Assembly: GCA_041618535.1 (NCBI GenBank)
Contig: JBFKFP010000078.1
Coordinates: forward strand, 1-12,568
DNA length: 12,568 nucleotides
Source of the DNA: SHLJ01 sp041618535
GTDB lineage: Bacteria; Bacteroidota; Bacteroidia; Flavobacteriales; Flavobacteriaceae
Direction of reading: 5' to 3'
The notes under the pieces were generated by a model. The model was not told the DNA's origin. It worked only from the letters and a program-made list of their open reading frames with translations, and ran no database searches. This document shows positions 1-6,234 of the stretch, piece after piece. The translations under genes were made by a program, and so were the position numbers. Numbering within the stretch: position 1 is the first letter of the stretch; each line of letters opens with the position of its first letter.

Positions 1-9
1 CATTCGTAA

Positions 10-243
10 ACCTATGCGGGCAAGTATGAAATGAATCCGGAATTTTTGATCGAAGTTCGCATTCATTACCGTGAGATTTTTGCTCAGGCTACAGGCCAGC
101 CTGGATTTCATATGTTCGCTGAAGATGTTGATAAATTCTTTATCAGTGTGGTTCCGGCGGAAATTGAATTCAAAAAGGAAGGTAAGGTTGTTACAGGAAT
201 GATCCTGAAGCAGGGGGCAGGAAATTCCCCTGAAAAGAATTGA
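10..243 (+). pseudogene. C-terminal domain remnant of a serine hydrolase-like protein (DUF3471-like), cut by the window edge
   Basis: The reading frame 10-243 gives a conserved-looking domain starting TYAGKYE, then an ATGQPGF motif and FFISVVPAEIEF, and ending in a GxVTGMxLKQG-like strand. This pattern resembles the small beta-rich domain (DUF3471 type) found at the C terminus of beta-lactamase-like serine hydrolases. An in-frame TAA stands at 7-9, immediately before the conserved TYAGKYE segment, and the first ATG (31) lies inside the domain. The other two forward frames are open over bases 1-10, so a one-base indel would restore a longer protein. It may be a natural pseudogene, an assembly error, or a short separate ORF from 31; too little upstream sequence is present to decide. 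The family call is by memory of motifs and is tentative. Confidence 0.5.
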
Positions 244-272
244 GTTATCAAGGAAAACTTAGTTATGGAAAT

Positions 273-297
273 AGCTGTTTGAAACAGCTGACTTTTT
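273..297 (+). terminator. 17-bp palindrome plus T-run: candidate terminator overlapping the msrB promoter
   Basis: AGCTGTTT (273-280) and AAACAGCT (282-289) are perfect inverted repeats around one central G, followed by a run of five T (293-297). As RNA it would form a short hairpin (AGCTG stem, TTTGAAA loop) with a U-tract, suiting termination of the gene ending at 243. The loop is also the TTTG element of the predicted msrB promoter, so it could equally be an operator. Confidence 0.45.
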
Positions 298-309
298 GTT
301 GTAATTTTG
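278..309 (+). promoter_or_regulatory. Bacteroidota sigma-A promoter for msrB-msrA
   Basis: TTTG (278-281), a 20-nt spacer, then TAATTTTG (302-309) match the Bacteroidota consensus TTTG-N19/20-TAnnTTTG at every fixed position. Transcription would start near 316, leaving a leader of about 18 nt before the ATG at 334. The -33 element lies at the centre of the palindrome at 273-289. Confidence 0.65.
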
Positions 310-333
310 AATTAATTTTACGACAAATTTGCT

Positions 334-804
334 ATGAAAGAAAAGACCACCATAAGCTGGAATGATATTATTCATTATGCGGTTAACGGGAGTCCAAAAC
401 CCGATAAAGTTATAATGAAGACCGAATCTGAATGGCGTGAACAACTCACACCTGAGCAATACCGCATAACCAGGGAAAAGGGAACCGAACGAGCCTTTAG
501 CGGCGAGAGCTGCCATCGCTTCGATCCCGGGGTTTATAATTGTGTCTGCTGTAATACCCCATTGTTCGATTCCAATTTGAAATTTGACTCTGGGACAGGA
601 TGGCCCAGCTTTACAGAGCCTGTAAAGAATAACGTGATTAAGTATGAAAGGGACACTTCCTACGGAATGGTAAGAGTTGAGGTTATGTGCAATGTTTGCG
701 AAGCTCATCTCGGGCATGTTTTTCCTGACGGACCAGAGCCCTCGGGTCTAAGGTTTTGCATCAATTCGGAATCCTTAAAAATGGATGAAAATGGCGGATC
801 ATAA
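334..804 (+). CDS. msrB: Peptide-methionine (R)-S-oxide reductase MsrB
   Basis: MsrB reduces the R epimer of methionine sulfoxide in proteins, using thioredoxin as electron donor; no signal peptide is present, so it should be cytoplasmic. The 156-residue protein carries the whole SelR domain: the zinc-binding pairs C70/C73 and C119/C122, the DSGTGWPSF motif (85-93), EAHLGHVFPDGP (123-134) and the catalytic cysteine C142 in LRFCINS. Many MsrBs have a resolving cysteine in the SGCGWPSF motif; here it is threonine (T88). C60, in SGESC just before the zinc knuckle, is a candidate alternative resolving cysteine (inference). The first 30 residues extend beyond the core domain. The stop lies inside msrA, overlapping it by 20 bp, which suggests translational coupling. 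Confidence 0.95.
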   Translation: MKEKTTISWNDIIHYAVNGSPKPDKVIMKTESEWREQLTPEQYRITREKGTERAFSGESCHRFDPGVYNCVCCNTPLFDSNLKFDSGTGWPSFTEPVKNNVIKYERDTSYGMVRVEVMCNVCEAHLGHVFPDGPEPSGLRFCINSESLKMDENGGS

Positions 805-1327
805 ATTGGCGACCGTCGGCGGCGGATGTTTCTGGTGTACTGAAGCCATCTTCCAGGAAGTTATTGGAGTTGAGAAGGTGGTATCGGGTTACAGTGGCGG
901 ACAGGCCCCCGGAAAACCAACTTACAGGGAGGTTTGTTCGGGACTGACAGGTCATGCGGAAGTGATTCAGATCACCTTCGATCCTGAAAAGATATCCTTC
1001 GAGGAGATTTTGATAATCTTCATTACTACTCATGATCCCACTACACTCAACAGGCAGGGAGCTGACAGGGGTACCCAATACCGCTCTGTGATATTTTATC
1101 ATGACCATGAACAGAAAGAGATAGCCGAAAATGTAATTAAGGCCATGCAGGAATATTTCGATGATCCCATAGTTACCGAATTATCGCCCCTGGATATATT
1201 TTATGAGGCTGAGGACTATCACCAGAATTATTATCGCTCAAATCCGAACCAGGGTTATTGCAGTTTCATAATCTCGCCGAAGCTCAAGAAATTCCGGCAG
1301 ATGTTCAGCGAAAAGTTAAGGTCATAA
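785..1327 (+). CDS. msrA: Peptide-methionine (S)-S-oxide reductase MsrA
   Basis: MsrA reduces the S epimer of methionine sulfoxide, complementing the MsrB encoded just upstream. The 180-residue protein shows the catalytic GGGCFWC motif (C15 nucleophile), YSGGQ, the TGHAE motif, the HDPTTLNRQGADRGTQYRS signature of the family and the EDYHQNYY segment. A C-terminal cysteine, C159 in QGYC, is in the usual place for a resolving cysteine. The start at 785 lies 20 bp inside msrB; a second ATG at 791 would remove only two residues, and both are compatible with coupling to msrB translation. The two genes should be co-transcribed from the promoter at 278-309. Separate msrB and msrA in this order correspond to the fused MsrAB proteins known in other bacteria. 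Confidence 0.95.
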   Translation: MKMADHKLATVGGGCFWCTEAIFQEVIGVEKVVSGYSGGQAPGKPTYREVCSGLTGHAEVIQITFDPEKISFEEILIIFITTHDPTTLNRQGADRGTQYRSVIFYHDHEQKEIAENVIKAMQEYFDDPIVTELSPLDIFYEAEDYHQNYYRSNPNQGYCSFIISPKLKKFRQMFSEKLRS

Positions 1328-1405
1328 TCTCTTCCCTGTCTTCATGGTTTTTCATTCCATATAAATTGGTTTAAATTAGATGACATATTCATTTCTGAAA
1401 CAAAT

Positions 1406-2728
1406 ATGTCGGAAAACTACAAACGATCATCTTTTAAGCAATTACTCGAGAAATTACAGGAAGAAAGCTGGCAGCTTGAGCTTATCATTTCCGGTTTCGC
1501 GATTTACGGGCTATTTGTTGCATTCGATCCTATTAGCCTAAGTGTAAAGGAATCGCAAAACGAACAACAGATCTACACTTTTATCATTTCAAGTGTGGCG
1601 ATGGTGTCCTGCGCCATCCTGATCTTTAACCTCCTCTTGCATGTGGTACTCAGGGGCTTATGGATCGGGGCTTTGGGATTGCGTTATGTTTCCGGAGACA
1701 TCGATTACGACAAGCTCAATTACAGCAGGAAATTCAACAACTATCTCCGAAAAAAAGTGGGCTCCTTCGACAGGTATATAGCTACTCTTGAGAATTATTG
1801 CAGCATTATTTTTGCCATCAGTTTCCTGCTTATCTTCTATGTGCTGGCCTTTACCCTTATAATTATTTCCATTGCCCTTGTAGCAACCTATATAATTGGT
1901 AATGACGACCTGCCCGGGTACATTTCAAATGGCTTGGGAATTCCTCTTATCCTTTTTATACTTATTGGGATGTTCCTGACCTTTTTCGACTTTATCACAC
2001 AGGGATGGTTGAAAAAGAAAAACTGGATTTCTAAAATCTATTTTCCAATTTACTGGGTTTTCAGCTTCCTGACACTGTCTTTTTTATACAGGCCTTTGGT
2101 CTATAACTTCCTTGACAATAAATTCGGCAAGCGATTGAGCTTCCTGCTGGTGCCGGTCTATGTGGTGATCCTGATTCTCACATCCCTGGAATACCAGACT
2201 TCCAATTACCTGGATGACGATCAGAGCTCGAGTTCCATTTATGCCAATAGCCGCAACTATGAGGACGAGATTGATGAAGACGATGAATTTATCAGGGGAG
2301 TTGCAATTCCGTCAAAGGTTATAAAAGAACCTTTTTTGAAGATTTTTGTTCACTATTCGGATAATATCGAGAGTCGGGTTTTTAATTATAACGAAGGGCT
2401 TAGGCCAGAGAAAGACCGCCGGGGGTTGCAGACAGATATACGGTTAACGATTGATGATGTCTCTTCCAGAGAACGCGACAGTCTTGTGAAGGAGTATATC
2501 AGGACCTTTAATGAGATTTACCGGGTTAAAATAGATTCTGTTGAATATGAGAGTGAATTCATCCTGGCCCAGGGAATCAGGTCCGATCTCGGGTTCGAAA
2601 CTTACATAGGCATTCGAGACCTTAATGAAGGTCAACATCTTTTAAATGTAAGCTATAAAAGGGTCAGGAAGCAGGATACCGTATGGAGGCGCCTGGCTCA
2701 AATTCCATTCTGGTATTTTGCTGATTAA
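1406..2728 (+). CDS. Polytopic membrane protein of unknown function
   Basis: I do not recognise a named family. The 440-residue protein has about six hydrophobic segments (approximately 24-42, 56-81, 132-164, 176-196, 210-228, 243-262); the third is long enough to be two short helices. A charged loop (about 95-130) follows segment two. After the last segment comes a very acidic linker (268-294, rich in D, E and S) and a soluble C-terminal domain (about 305-440) that ends in IPFWYFAD. No signal peptide or enzyme motif is visible. The ATG at 1406 fits because the N-terminal 22 residues are a plausible charged cytoplasmic head; 78 bp separate it from msrA, with no clear promoter or terminator. 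Its last 4 bp overlap the end of the convergent anti-sigma-like gene at a shared TTAA. Confidence 0.85.
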   Translation: MSENYKRSSFKQLLEKLQEESWQLELIISGFAIYGLFVAFDPISLSVKESQNEQQIYTFIISSVAMVSCAILIFNLLLHVVLRGLWIGALGLRYVSGDIDYDKLNYSRKFNNYLRKKVGSFDRYIATLENYCSIIFAISFLLIFYVLAFTLIIISIALVATYIIGNDDLPGYISNGLGIPLILFILIGMFLTFFDFITQGWLKKKNWISKIYFPIYWVFSFLTLSFLYRPLVYNFLDNKFGKRLSFLLVPVYVVILILTSLEYQTSNYLDDDQSSSSIYANSRNYEDEIDEDDEFIRGVAIPSKVIKEPFLKIFVHYSDNIESRVFNYNEGLRPEKDRRGLQTDIRLTIDDVSSRERDSLVKEYIRTFNEIYRVKIDSVEYESEFILAQGIRSDLGFETYIGIRDLNEGQHLLNVSYKRVRKQDTVWRRLAQIPFWYFAD

Positions 2729-3138
2729 GCCAGGTTTTTGCTCTCAATAACCGGTCTGAGCAGTCTGAACTGCAATAAAGCCAACAGGCCGAATACCACG
2801 GACGCATATACGAGCGGATTGGACCAATCCATATTCGGCAATAATGAAATCTCGCCAAACCCCAATGCGGAATTCCAGATATTGACCTCTTCAAAGATGC
2901 CCAGTGGTTGTAAATCGAAAACATATGCAGCTATTATGGAAACGATCAATAATGTACTCAGCACCATCCAGGCCGTGTTCGAGATCAACGGGCTGTAAGC
3001 TTGTTTTGCAGGTAATGGCAGCCCGGAAACCCTATCCATTATACGTTGAGTAAAATCGGTTGGAGGATTATCCAACGGAAGTTCACCCAGCCATTTCTGA
3101 GTGTATTTATCTAACGACTTGTTTGAGTGCCTTTTCAT
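2725..3138 (-). CDS. Putative membrane-bound anti-sigma factor
   Basis: The gene starts 32 bp before the end of the ECF sigma gene and on the same strand, so the two are probably co-translated. The 137-residue product has a charged N-terminal part (1-50) with a short PPTDFTQRIMDRV-like segment, and two hydrophobic stretches (about 54-74 and 107-126) that should be transmembrane. An N-terminal cytoplasmic region followed by membrane helices, encoded directly after an ECF sigma factor, is the usual design of an anti-sigma factor that holds its sigma at the membrane. It lacks the HxxxCxxC zinc motif of the ZAS class, so the role rests on context rather than on a recognised domain. The stop overlaps the convergent membrane gene by 4 bp. 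Confidence 0.7.
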   Translation of the reverse strand: MKRHSNKSLDKYTQKWLGELPLDNPPTDFTQRIMDRVSGLPLPAKQAYSPLISNTAWMVLSTLLIVSIIAAYVFDLQPLGIFEEVNIWNSALGFGEISLLPNMDWSNPLVYASVVFGLLALLQFRLLRPVIESKNLA

Positions 3139-3706
3139 ATCCTATTAAATTTTCCGGTTCAAGTTTTTCCTTCAAGATTGAAGCCAGGCGTTTTCTTCCT
3201 CTGAAAAGCTTGACTTTCACATTATTGACTGTCAATCCCATCGATTTAGCGATCTCATCCAGGGATTGCTCCTCATAGTAAAACAGGGTGAGGATAAATG
3301 CATCTTTATAAGGTAAAAGACTCATACAACCTCTAATGGTTTTATTTCTTTCATCTGTCTCCATTTGGCCAAGAGCGTCATCAAGGCTTTTGATAGAATT
3401 ATAATTGTAATCATCGATGGAGACCGTGTTATATTGACGTTTGTTCTTCTTTATTCTGTCGAGGCAGCAATTATATGCAACCCTGTAGATCCAGGTAGAA
3501 AACTTCGACTGACCCTTAAATTTTGTGAGCGAGCCATAGGCCTTTATAAATGTATCCTGGGCTGCCTCTTCAGCCTCCTCCCTATTTTGAAGCATCCTTA
3601 TTGTGAGCGTATAAACCATAGTCTTATACCGATCGACAAGATGACTGAATTGCCCGGTATTACCCTTAAGGACAGCTGCTATTATTTCCTGGTCAGTGTT
3701 GGTCAT
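3107..3706 (-). CDS. ECF-type RNA polymerase sigma factor (sigma-70 family)
   Basis: The protein directs RNA polymerase to a specific promoter set, probably in response to an envelope signal. The 199 residues show region 2 (about 18-88) with the AAQDTFIKAY core-binding helix and FSTWIYRVAYNCCLDRIKK for -10 recognition, a short variable linker (89-120), and region 4 (about 122-178) with LPYKDAFILTLFYYE and the helix-turn-helix SLDEIAKSMGLTVNNVKVKLFRGRKRL region. Regions 1 and 3 are absent, as expected for ECF factors. A 20-residue C-terminal tail follows region 4. The overlapping downstream gene is its likely anti-sigma factor. Matching TGTAAC-N17-(A/C)GTC elements in the divergent spacer suggest that it drives its own gene and the DUF6249 gene opposite (inference). 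Confidence 0.93.
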   Translation of the reverse strand: MTNTDQEIIAAVLKGNTGQFSHLVDRYKTMVYTLTIRMLQNREEAEEAAQDTFIKAYGSLTKFKGQSKFSTWIYRVAYNCCLDRIKKNKRQYNTVSIDDYNYNSIKSLDDALGQMETDERNKTIRGCMSLLPYKDAFILTLFYYEEQSLDEIAKSMGLTVNNVKVKLFRGRKRLASILKEKLEPENLIGYEKALKQVVR

Positions 3707-3716
3707 TTTAACATTA

Positions 3717-3743
3717 GACTGTAAACAGACTCATATGGTTACA
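3717..3743 (-). promoter_or_regulatory. Candidate ECF promoter for the sigma factor operon
   Basis: Read on the minus strand, TGTAAC (3743-3738), a 17-nt spacer and AGTC (3720-3717) have the form of an ECF promoter with an AAC -35 motif. The start codon (3706-3704) lies about 10 nt beyond the -10 element, so the transcript would be nearly leaderless. It mirrors the plus-strand element at 3765-3791. Confidence 0.5.
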
Positions 3744-3764
3744 AAAAAAATAATTTAAACCTCC

Positions 3765-3791
3765 TGTAACCTTTATCGATTAATTGTCGTC
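3765..3791 (+). promoter_or_regulatory. Candidate ECF promoter for the DUF6249 gene
   Basis: TGTAAC (3765-3770), a 17-nt spacer and CGTC (3788-3791) match the general ECF promoter layout (AAC in the -35, CGTC in the -10). The predicted start near 3798 leaves a leader of about 38 nt before the ATG at 3836. The identical -35 and the same spacing on the other strand suggest both are read by the sigma factor encoded next door. Confidence 0.55.
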
Positions 3792-3835
3792 AAAAGGGCA
3801 AACACATTAAAATTAATCAATTAAATCAAACAGTT

Positions 3836-4177
3836 ATGGGATCAGAAGTAATTATAGTACCGATAATGATTGGGGTGATTTTCGGAATCTTTTACCTTCA
3901 TTACAGCACCAGGAACAAAGAACGCCTGGCTTTAATTGAAAAAGGCGCAGATGCCTCTATATTCAATATCGGAAAGGGCCATGCTGCTCCTTTTTGGCAA
4001 GTGCTTACCCTGAATGGGGGCTTGCTATTGATGGGCGTTGGAACTGGAGTTATTATCGGTGGATTGTTGAGTAATGCAGGAGTGGATGATGACATCGCCA
4101 TGCCCGGATCAATATTCCTGTTCGCAGGTGTGGGTCTGTTGATCGGATTCTTCCTGACAAGAAAACTGGTGAAATAG
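3836..4177 (+). CDS. DUF6249-like small membrane protein
   Basis: The 113-residue protein has three hydrophobic segments (about 4-22, 55-79 and 90-108), the last two glycine-rich, and a conserved-looking cytoplasmic motif RNKERLALIEKG (26-37) after the first helix. That arrangement is what I know of the DUF6249 family, whose function is unknown and whose members are often near ECF sigma genes in Bacteroidota. It is divergent from the sigma factor operon and carries its own ECF-like promoter, so it is a likely direct target, perhaps a membrane component of the stress response or of feedback on it (inference). A perfect-stem terminator follows at 4196-4224, making this a single-gene transcription unit. 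Confidence 0.82.
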   Translation: MGSEVIIVPIMIGVIFGIFYLHYSTRNKERLALIEKGADASIFNIGKGHAAPFWQVLTLNGGLLLMGVGTGVIIGGLLSNAGVDDDIAMPGSIFLFAGVGLLIGFFLTRKLVK

Positions 4178-4195
4178 CCAACCAAGAACAAGTTC

Positions 4196-4224
4196 AACCG
4201 TTTCCCTCCAGAAACGGTTTTTTT
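4196..4224 (+). terminator. Rho-independent terminator after the DUF6249 gene
   Basis: AACCGTTTC (4196-4204) and GAAACGGTT (4211-4219) form a perfect 9-bp stem with a 6-nt loop, followed by five more T. It ends 13 nt before the ATG of the next gene, so that gene needs a promoter overlapping the terminator, or read-through. Confidence 0.88.
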
Positions 4225-4237
4225 GTATCTTGTTATC

Positions 4238-4747
4238 ATGGATAACAACAGCTTTGCAAGCCATTTGATATCGGTAATACTTCTTCCTGGTGTCATGGCA
4301 GGGATCGTTCCCTATTATCTTCAATTCTACCTGCCGGAACCAACCATTTATGAAGATCATGTGCTTCTTACAATTGGTGGTATAGTTTTTATGAGCTTCG
4401 GCCTGATAATGTTTGTCAGCTGTATAGCATTGTTCGCCAGTAAAGGCAAGGGCACCCTGGCGCCATGGAGCCCTCCAAGGCGATTGGTCACCACAGGTCC
4501 TTACAGATATGTCAGGAATCCAATGATAATTGGTGTGATCAGCATTATTATAGGAGAGTCCCTGCTCTACAATTCCATTGCTGTTTTGATCTGGGCGGTA
4601 GTATTTTTCGCCATTAACTCTATTAATTTCGAGTTTTTCGAAGAACGCCGGCTGGAAACCAGATTTGGAGAGTCTTACCTCGACTACAAAGAGTCTGTCC
4701 CAAAATGGATCCCCTCATTGAAGCCATATAAACCTTCAACTAAATGA
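4238..4747 (+). CDS. Isoprenylcysteine carboxylmethyltransferase-family integral membrane protein
   Basis: The family (ICMT/phospholipid methyltransferase type) comprises integral membrane enzymes that transfer methyl groups from S-adenosylmethionine to lipid-like or other substrates; the substrate of this bacterial member cannot be told. The 169-residue product has hydrophobic segments at about 6-30, 42-66, 95-112 and 113-130. The family signature is clear: RRLVTTGPYRYVRNPM (81-96), then a C-terminal EERRLETRFGESYLDY and VPKWIP (135-159), which in the family help bind SAM. I chose the ATG at 4238; an in-frame TTG at 4223 would fall in the U-tract of the preceding terminator and is unlikely. 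The stop overlaps the PhzF start (ATGA), so the two genes are translationally coupled. Confidence 0.88.
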   Translation: MDNNSFASHLISVILLPGVMAGIVPYYLQFYLPEPTIYEDHVLLTIGGIVFMSFGLIMFVSCIALFASKGKGTLAPWSPPRRLVTTGPYRYVRNPMIIGVISIIIGESLLYNSIAVLIWAVVFFAINSINFEFFEERRLETRFGESYLDYKESVPKWIPSLKPYKPSTK

Positions 4748-5532
4748 CGATACCCATATATCAGGTTGACGCTTTTTCTTCAGAATTATTTAAAGGCAAT
4801 CCTGCTGCCATTTGCATTTTAAAGGAATGGCCGGATGACCAGACTCTCCTTAATATTGCCAAGGAAAACAACCTGGCTGAAACAGCTTTTATTCTGGAAA
4901 AGGAATATGATGTTTACCATTTGAGATGGTTTACTCCCGAAATCGAAATGGATCTCTGCGGACATGCCACCCTGGCCTCTGCCTTTGTGATAATGAATTA
5001 TTTAAAGACTGACCTTATAAAAATCTTTTTCGATACTATAAGTGGTCGCTTATCTGTCAGGCAAATGGAGGGGCTATTAGAAATGGATTTCCCATCGAGG
5101 CCTCCTGACCGCTGTGATCCTATGCCCCAAATAGAAAAATCACTCAGCATAAAGCCAACAGCCTGGTTTAAGTCGAGAGACTACATGCTTCTGTATAACT
5201 CCGAATCAGAGATAAGAGAACTAAAGGTAAATGAACAAGAGTTAGGCGGAATTAACCTGGATCCCGGTGGTATAATCGTAACTGCCATTGGAGATAAATG
5301 CGACTTTGTATCTCGATTTTTTACCCCGGGGGCAGCCATTTTTGAAGATCCGGTGACTGGATCGGCTCATTGCAGCCTGACACCTTTCTGGGCACAGCGC
5401 CTGAATAAAACCGTTCTAAGCGCTCAACAACTGTCTGAGCGTGGCGGGGTTTTAATCTGTGAACAGAATGACGGGCGGGTAAAAATCAGAGGGCAGGCTG
5501 TTCCCTATCTTCAGGGAACGATCCGGATTTGA
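4744..5532 (+). CDS. PhzF-family isomerase/epimerase-like protein
   Basis: PhzF-family proteins have a duplicated diaminopimelate-epimerase-like fold; the founding member isomerises an intermediate of phenazine synthesis, but most members have unknown substrates. The 262-residue sequence has the family marks: N-terminal YQVDAF (6-11), KGNPAAI (17-23), NLAETAF with the catalytic glutamate E46, DLCGHATLA (70-78), and the second-half EDPVTGSAHCSL (201-212) followed by FWAQRL. No other phenazine genes are present, so phenazine production is not suggested. The start overlaps the methyltransferase stop by 4 bp, suggesting a shared transcript and possibly a shared pathway. Its stop directly abuts the stop of the convergent VanX-like gene (5532/5533) with no spacer or terminator. 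Confidence 0.92.
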   Translation: MTIPIYQVDAFSSELFKGNPAAICILKEWPDDQTLLNIAKENNLAETAFILEKEYDVYHLRWFTPEIEMDLCGHATLASAFVIMNYLKTDLIKIFFDTISGRLSVRQMEGLLEMDFPSRPPDRCDPMPQIEKSLSIKPTAWFKSRDYMLLYNSESEIRELKVNEQELGGINLDPGGIIVTAIGDKCDFVSRFFTPGAAIFEDPVTGSAHCSLTPFWAQRLNKTVLSAQQLSERGGVLICEQNDGRVKIRGQAVPYLQGTIRI

Positions 5533-6207
5533 TCAATCCACAACGAAATCGAAATAAGTTTCCGGGAAGGGTTCTTGACGAAGAGTGAAATGCCACCACT
5601 CTTTGGGATAGCTTCTAAAGCCATGTTTTAACATTATGGTCTGCAGAAGCATCCGATTAGCGCGCTGGGAGGTATTTATCTGTTTATAATCAACCCAGGA
5701 CTCCCTTCCGAAGAAATCGTATGTGCTGCCCATATCCAGTTCCTCTCCGGTTTCAAGATCAATAATGGTCAGGTCTAAAGTGCTTCCCCTGCTATGTCCT
5801 GAGCGTGTCGCTATATAACCCTCTTTGAAGAGATTTCTTTTTTTGACATCAGGATAGAATTTCGACTTATTGAGAGTATCGTTCAAAACACCTGCCCATC
5901 GAATGAAATTATCAACTGCGCGCTGGGGGCGGTATGCATCAAAAACTTTAAGCCCAAGGCCAAACGTCCTTAATTCCTCCTGAACTTTCGCGAGCGCTAA
6001 GGCGGCATCACGGCTTAGGATGATTTTTTCTGACAGGTAACCATCGATGCGTTTCCCGATAAAATTGTCACCGCTAAAATATCGAAGTTCAGATTTTATT
6101 GTTGGAATAACTTCCTTGAGGTATACAAACCCCCTGGGAAGCTGAGCGGAACAAGTCAGAATTGATAAAGCGAAAAATAGTGGTAAGAGCAGTCGCATGG
6201 CATACAT
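5533..6207 (-). CDS. D-alanyl-D-alanine dipeptidase (VanX/DdpX-like, peptidase M15D), secreted
   Basis: The enzyme hydrolyses D-Ala-D-Ala; outside resistance clusters this serves peptidoglycan turnover or nutrient scavenging. The 224-residue protein shows the family core: FDAYRPQRAV (89-98, R93), SGHSRGSTLDL (136-146) with zinc ligands H138 and D145, and KEWWHF (202-207) with the catalytic E203 and zinc ligand H206. Residues 4-22 form a signal peptide ending CSAQ, so the mature enzyme is probably periplasmic; the C19 context (ILTC) is a poor lipobox. The start may be Met1 (6207) or Met4 (6198); the latter gives a more usual signal peptide. No vanH or vanA homologue is near, so there is no basis for a resistance role. 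It is divergent from the AlkB gene with 27 bp between starts. Confidence 0.92.
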   Translation of the reverse strand: MYAMRLLLPLFFALSILTCSAQLPRGFVYLKEVIPTIKSELRYFSGDNFIGKRIDGYLSEKIILSRDAALALAKVQEELRTFGLGLKVFDAYRPQRAVDNFIRWAGVLNDTLNKSKFYPDVKKRNLFKEGYIATRSGHSRGSTLDLTIIDLETGEELDMGSTYDFFGRESWVDYKQINTSQRANRMLLQTIMLKHGFRSYPKEWWHFTLRQEPFPETYFDFVVD

Positions 6208-6234
6208 ATATATGCTAATTTAGTCAAATATTCC

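Noticed and set aside
259..717. 152-codon ORF on the minus strand
   Set aside because: Antisense to msrB, which has full zinc and catalytic motifs; the reverse product shows no recognisable domain.
3365..3724. 119-codon ORF on the plus strand
   Set aside because: Antisense shadow of the ECF sigma gene, whose regions 2 and 4 are clear.
4223..4237. TTG start extending the methyltransferase by five codons
   Set aside because: It lies within the U-tract of the terminator; the ATG at 4238 gives a complete protein.
3901..4360. Two overlapping minus-strand ORFs across the DUF6249 gene and the terminator
   Set aside because: They run through a membrane protein gene with clear family features and across a terminator; their products look random.
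4744..5532. Phenazine biosynthesis locus
   Set aside because: Only a PhzF-family protein is present; this family is widespread and no phzA/B/D/E/G-like genes are nearby.
5533..6207. VanX-like gene as part of a vancomycin-resistance cluster
   Set aside because: No vanH, vanA or vanRS homologue is nearby and the neighbours are unrelated; M15D dipeptidases are common in non-resistant bacteria.
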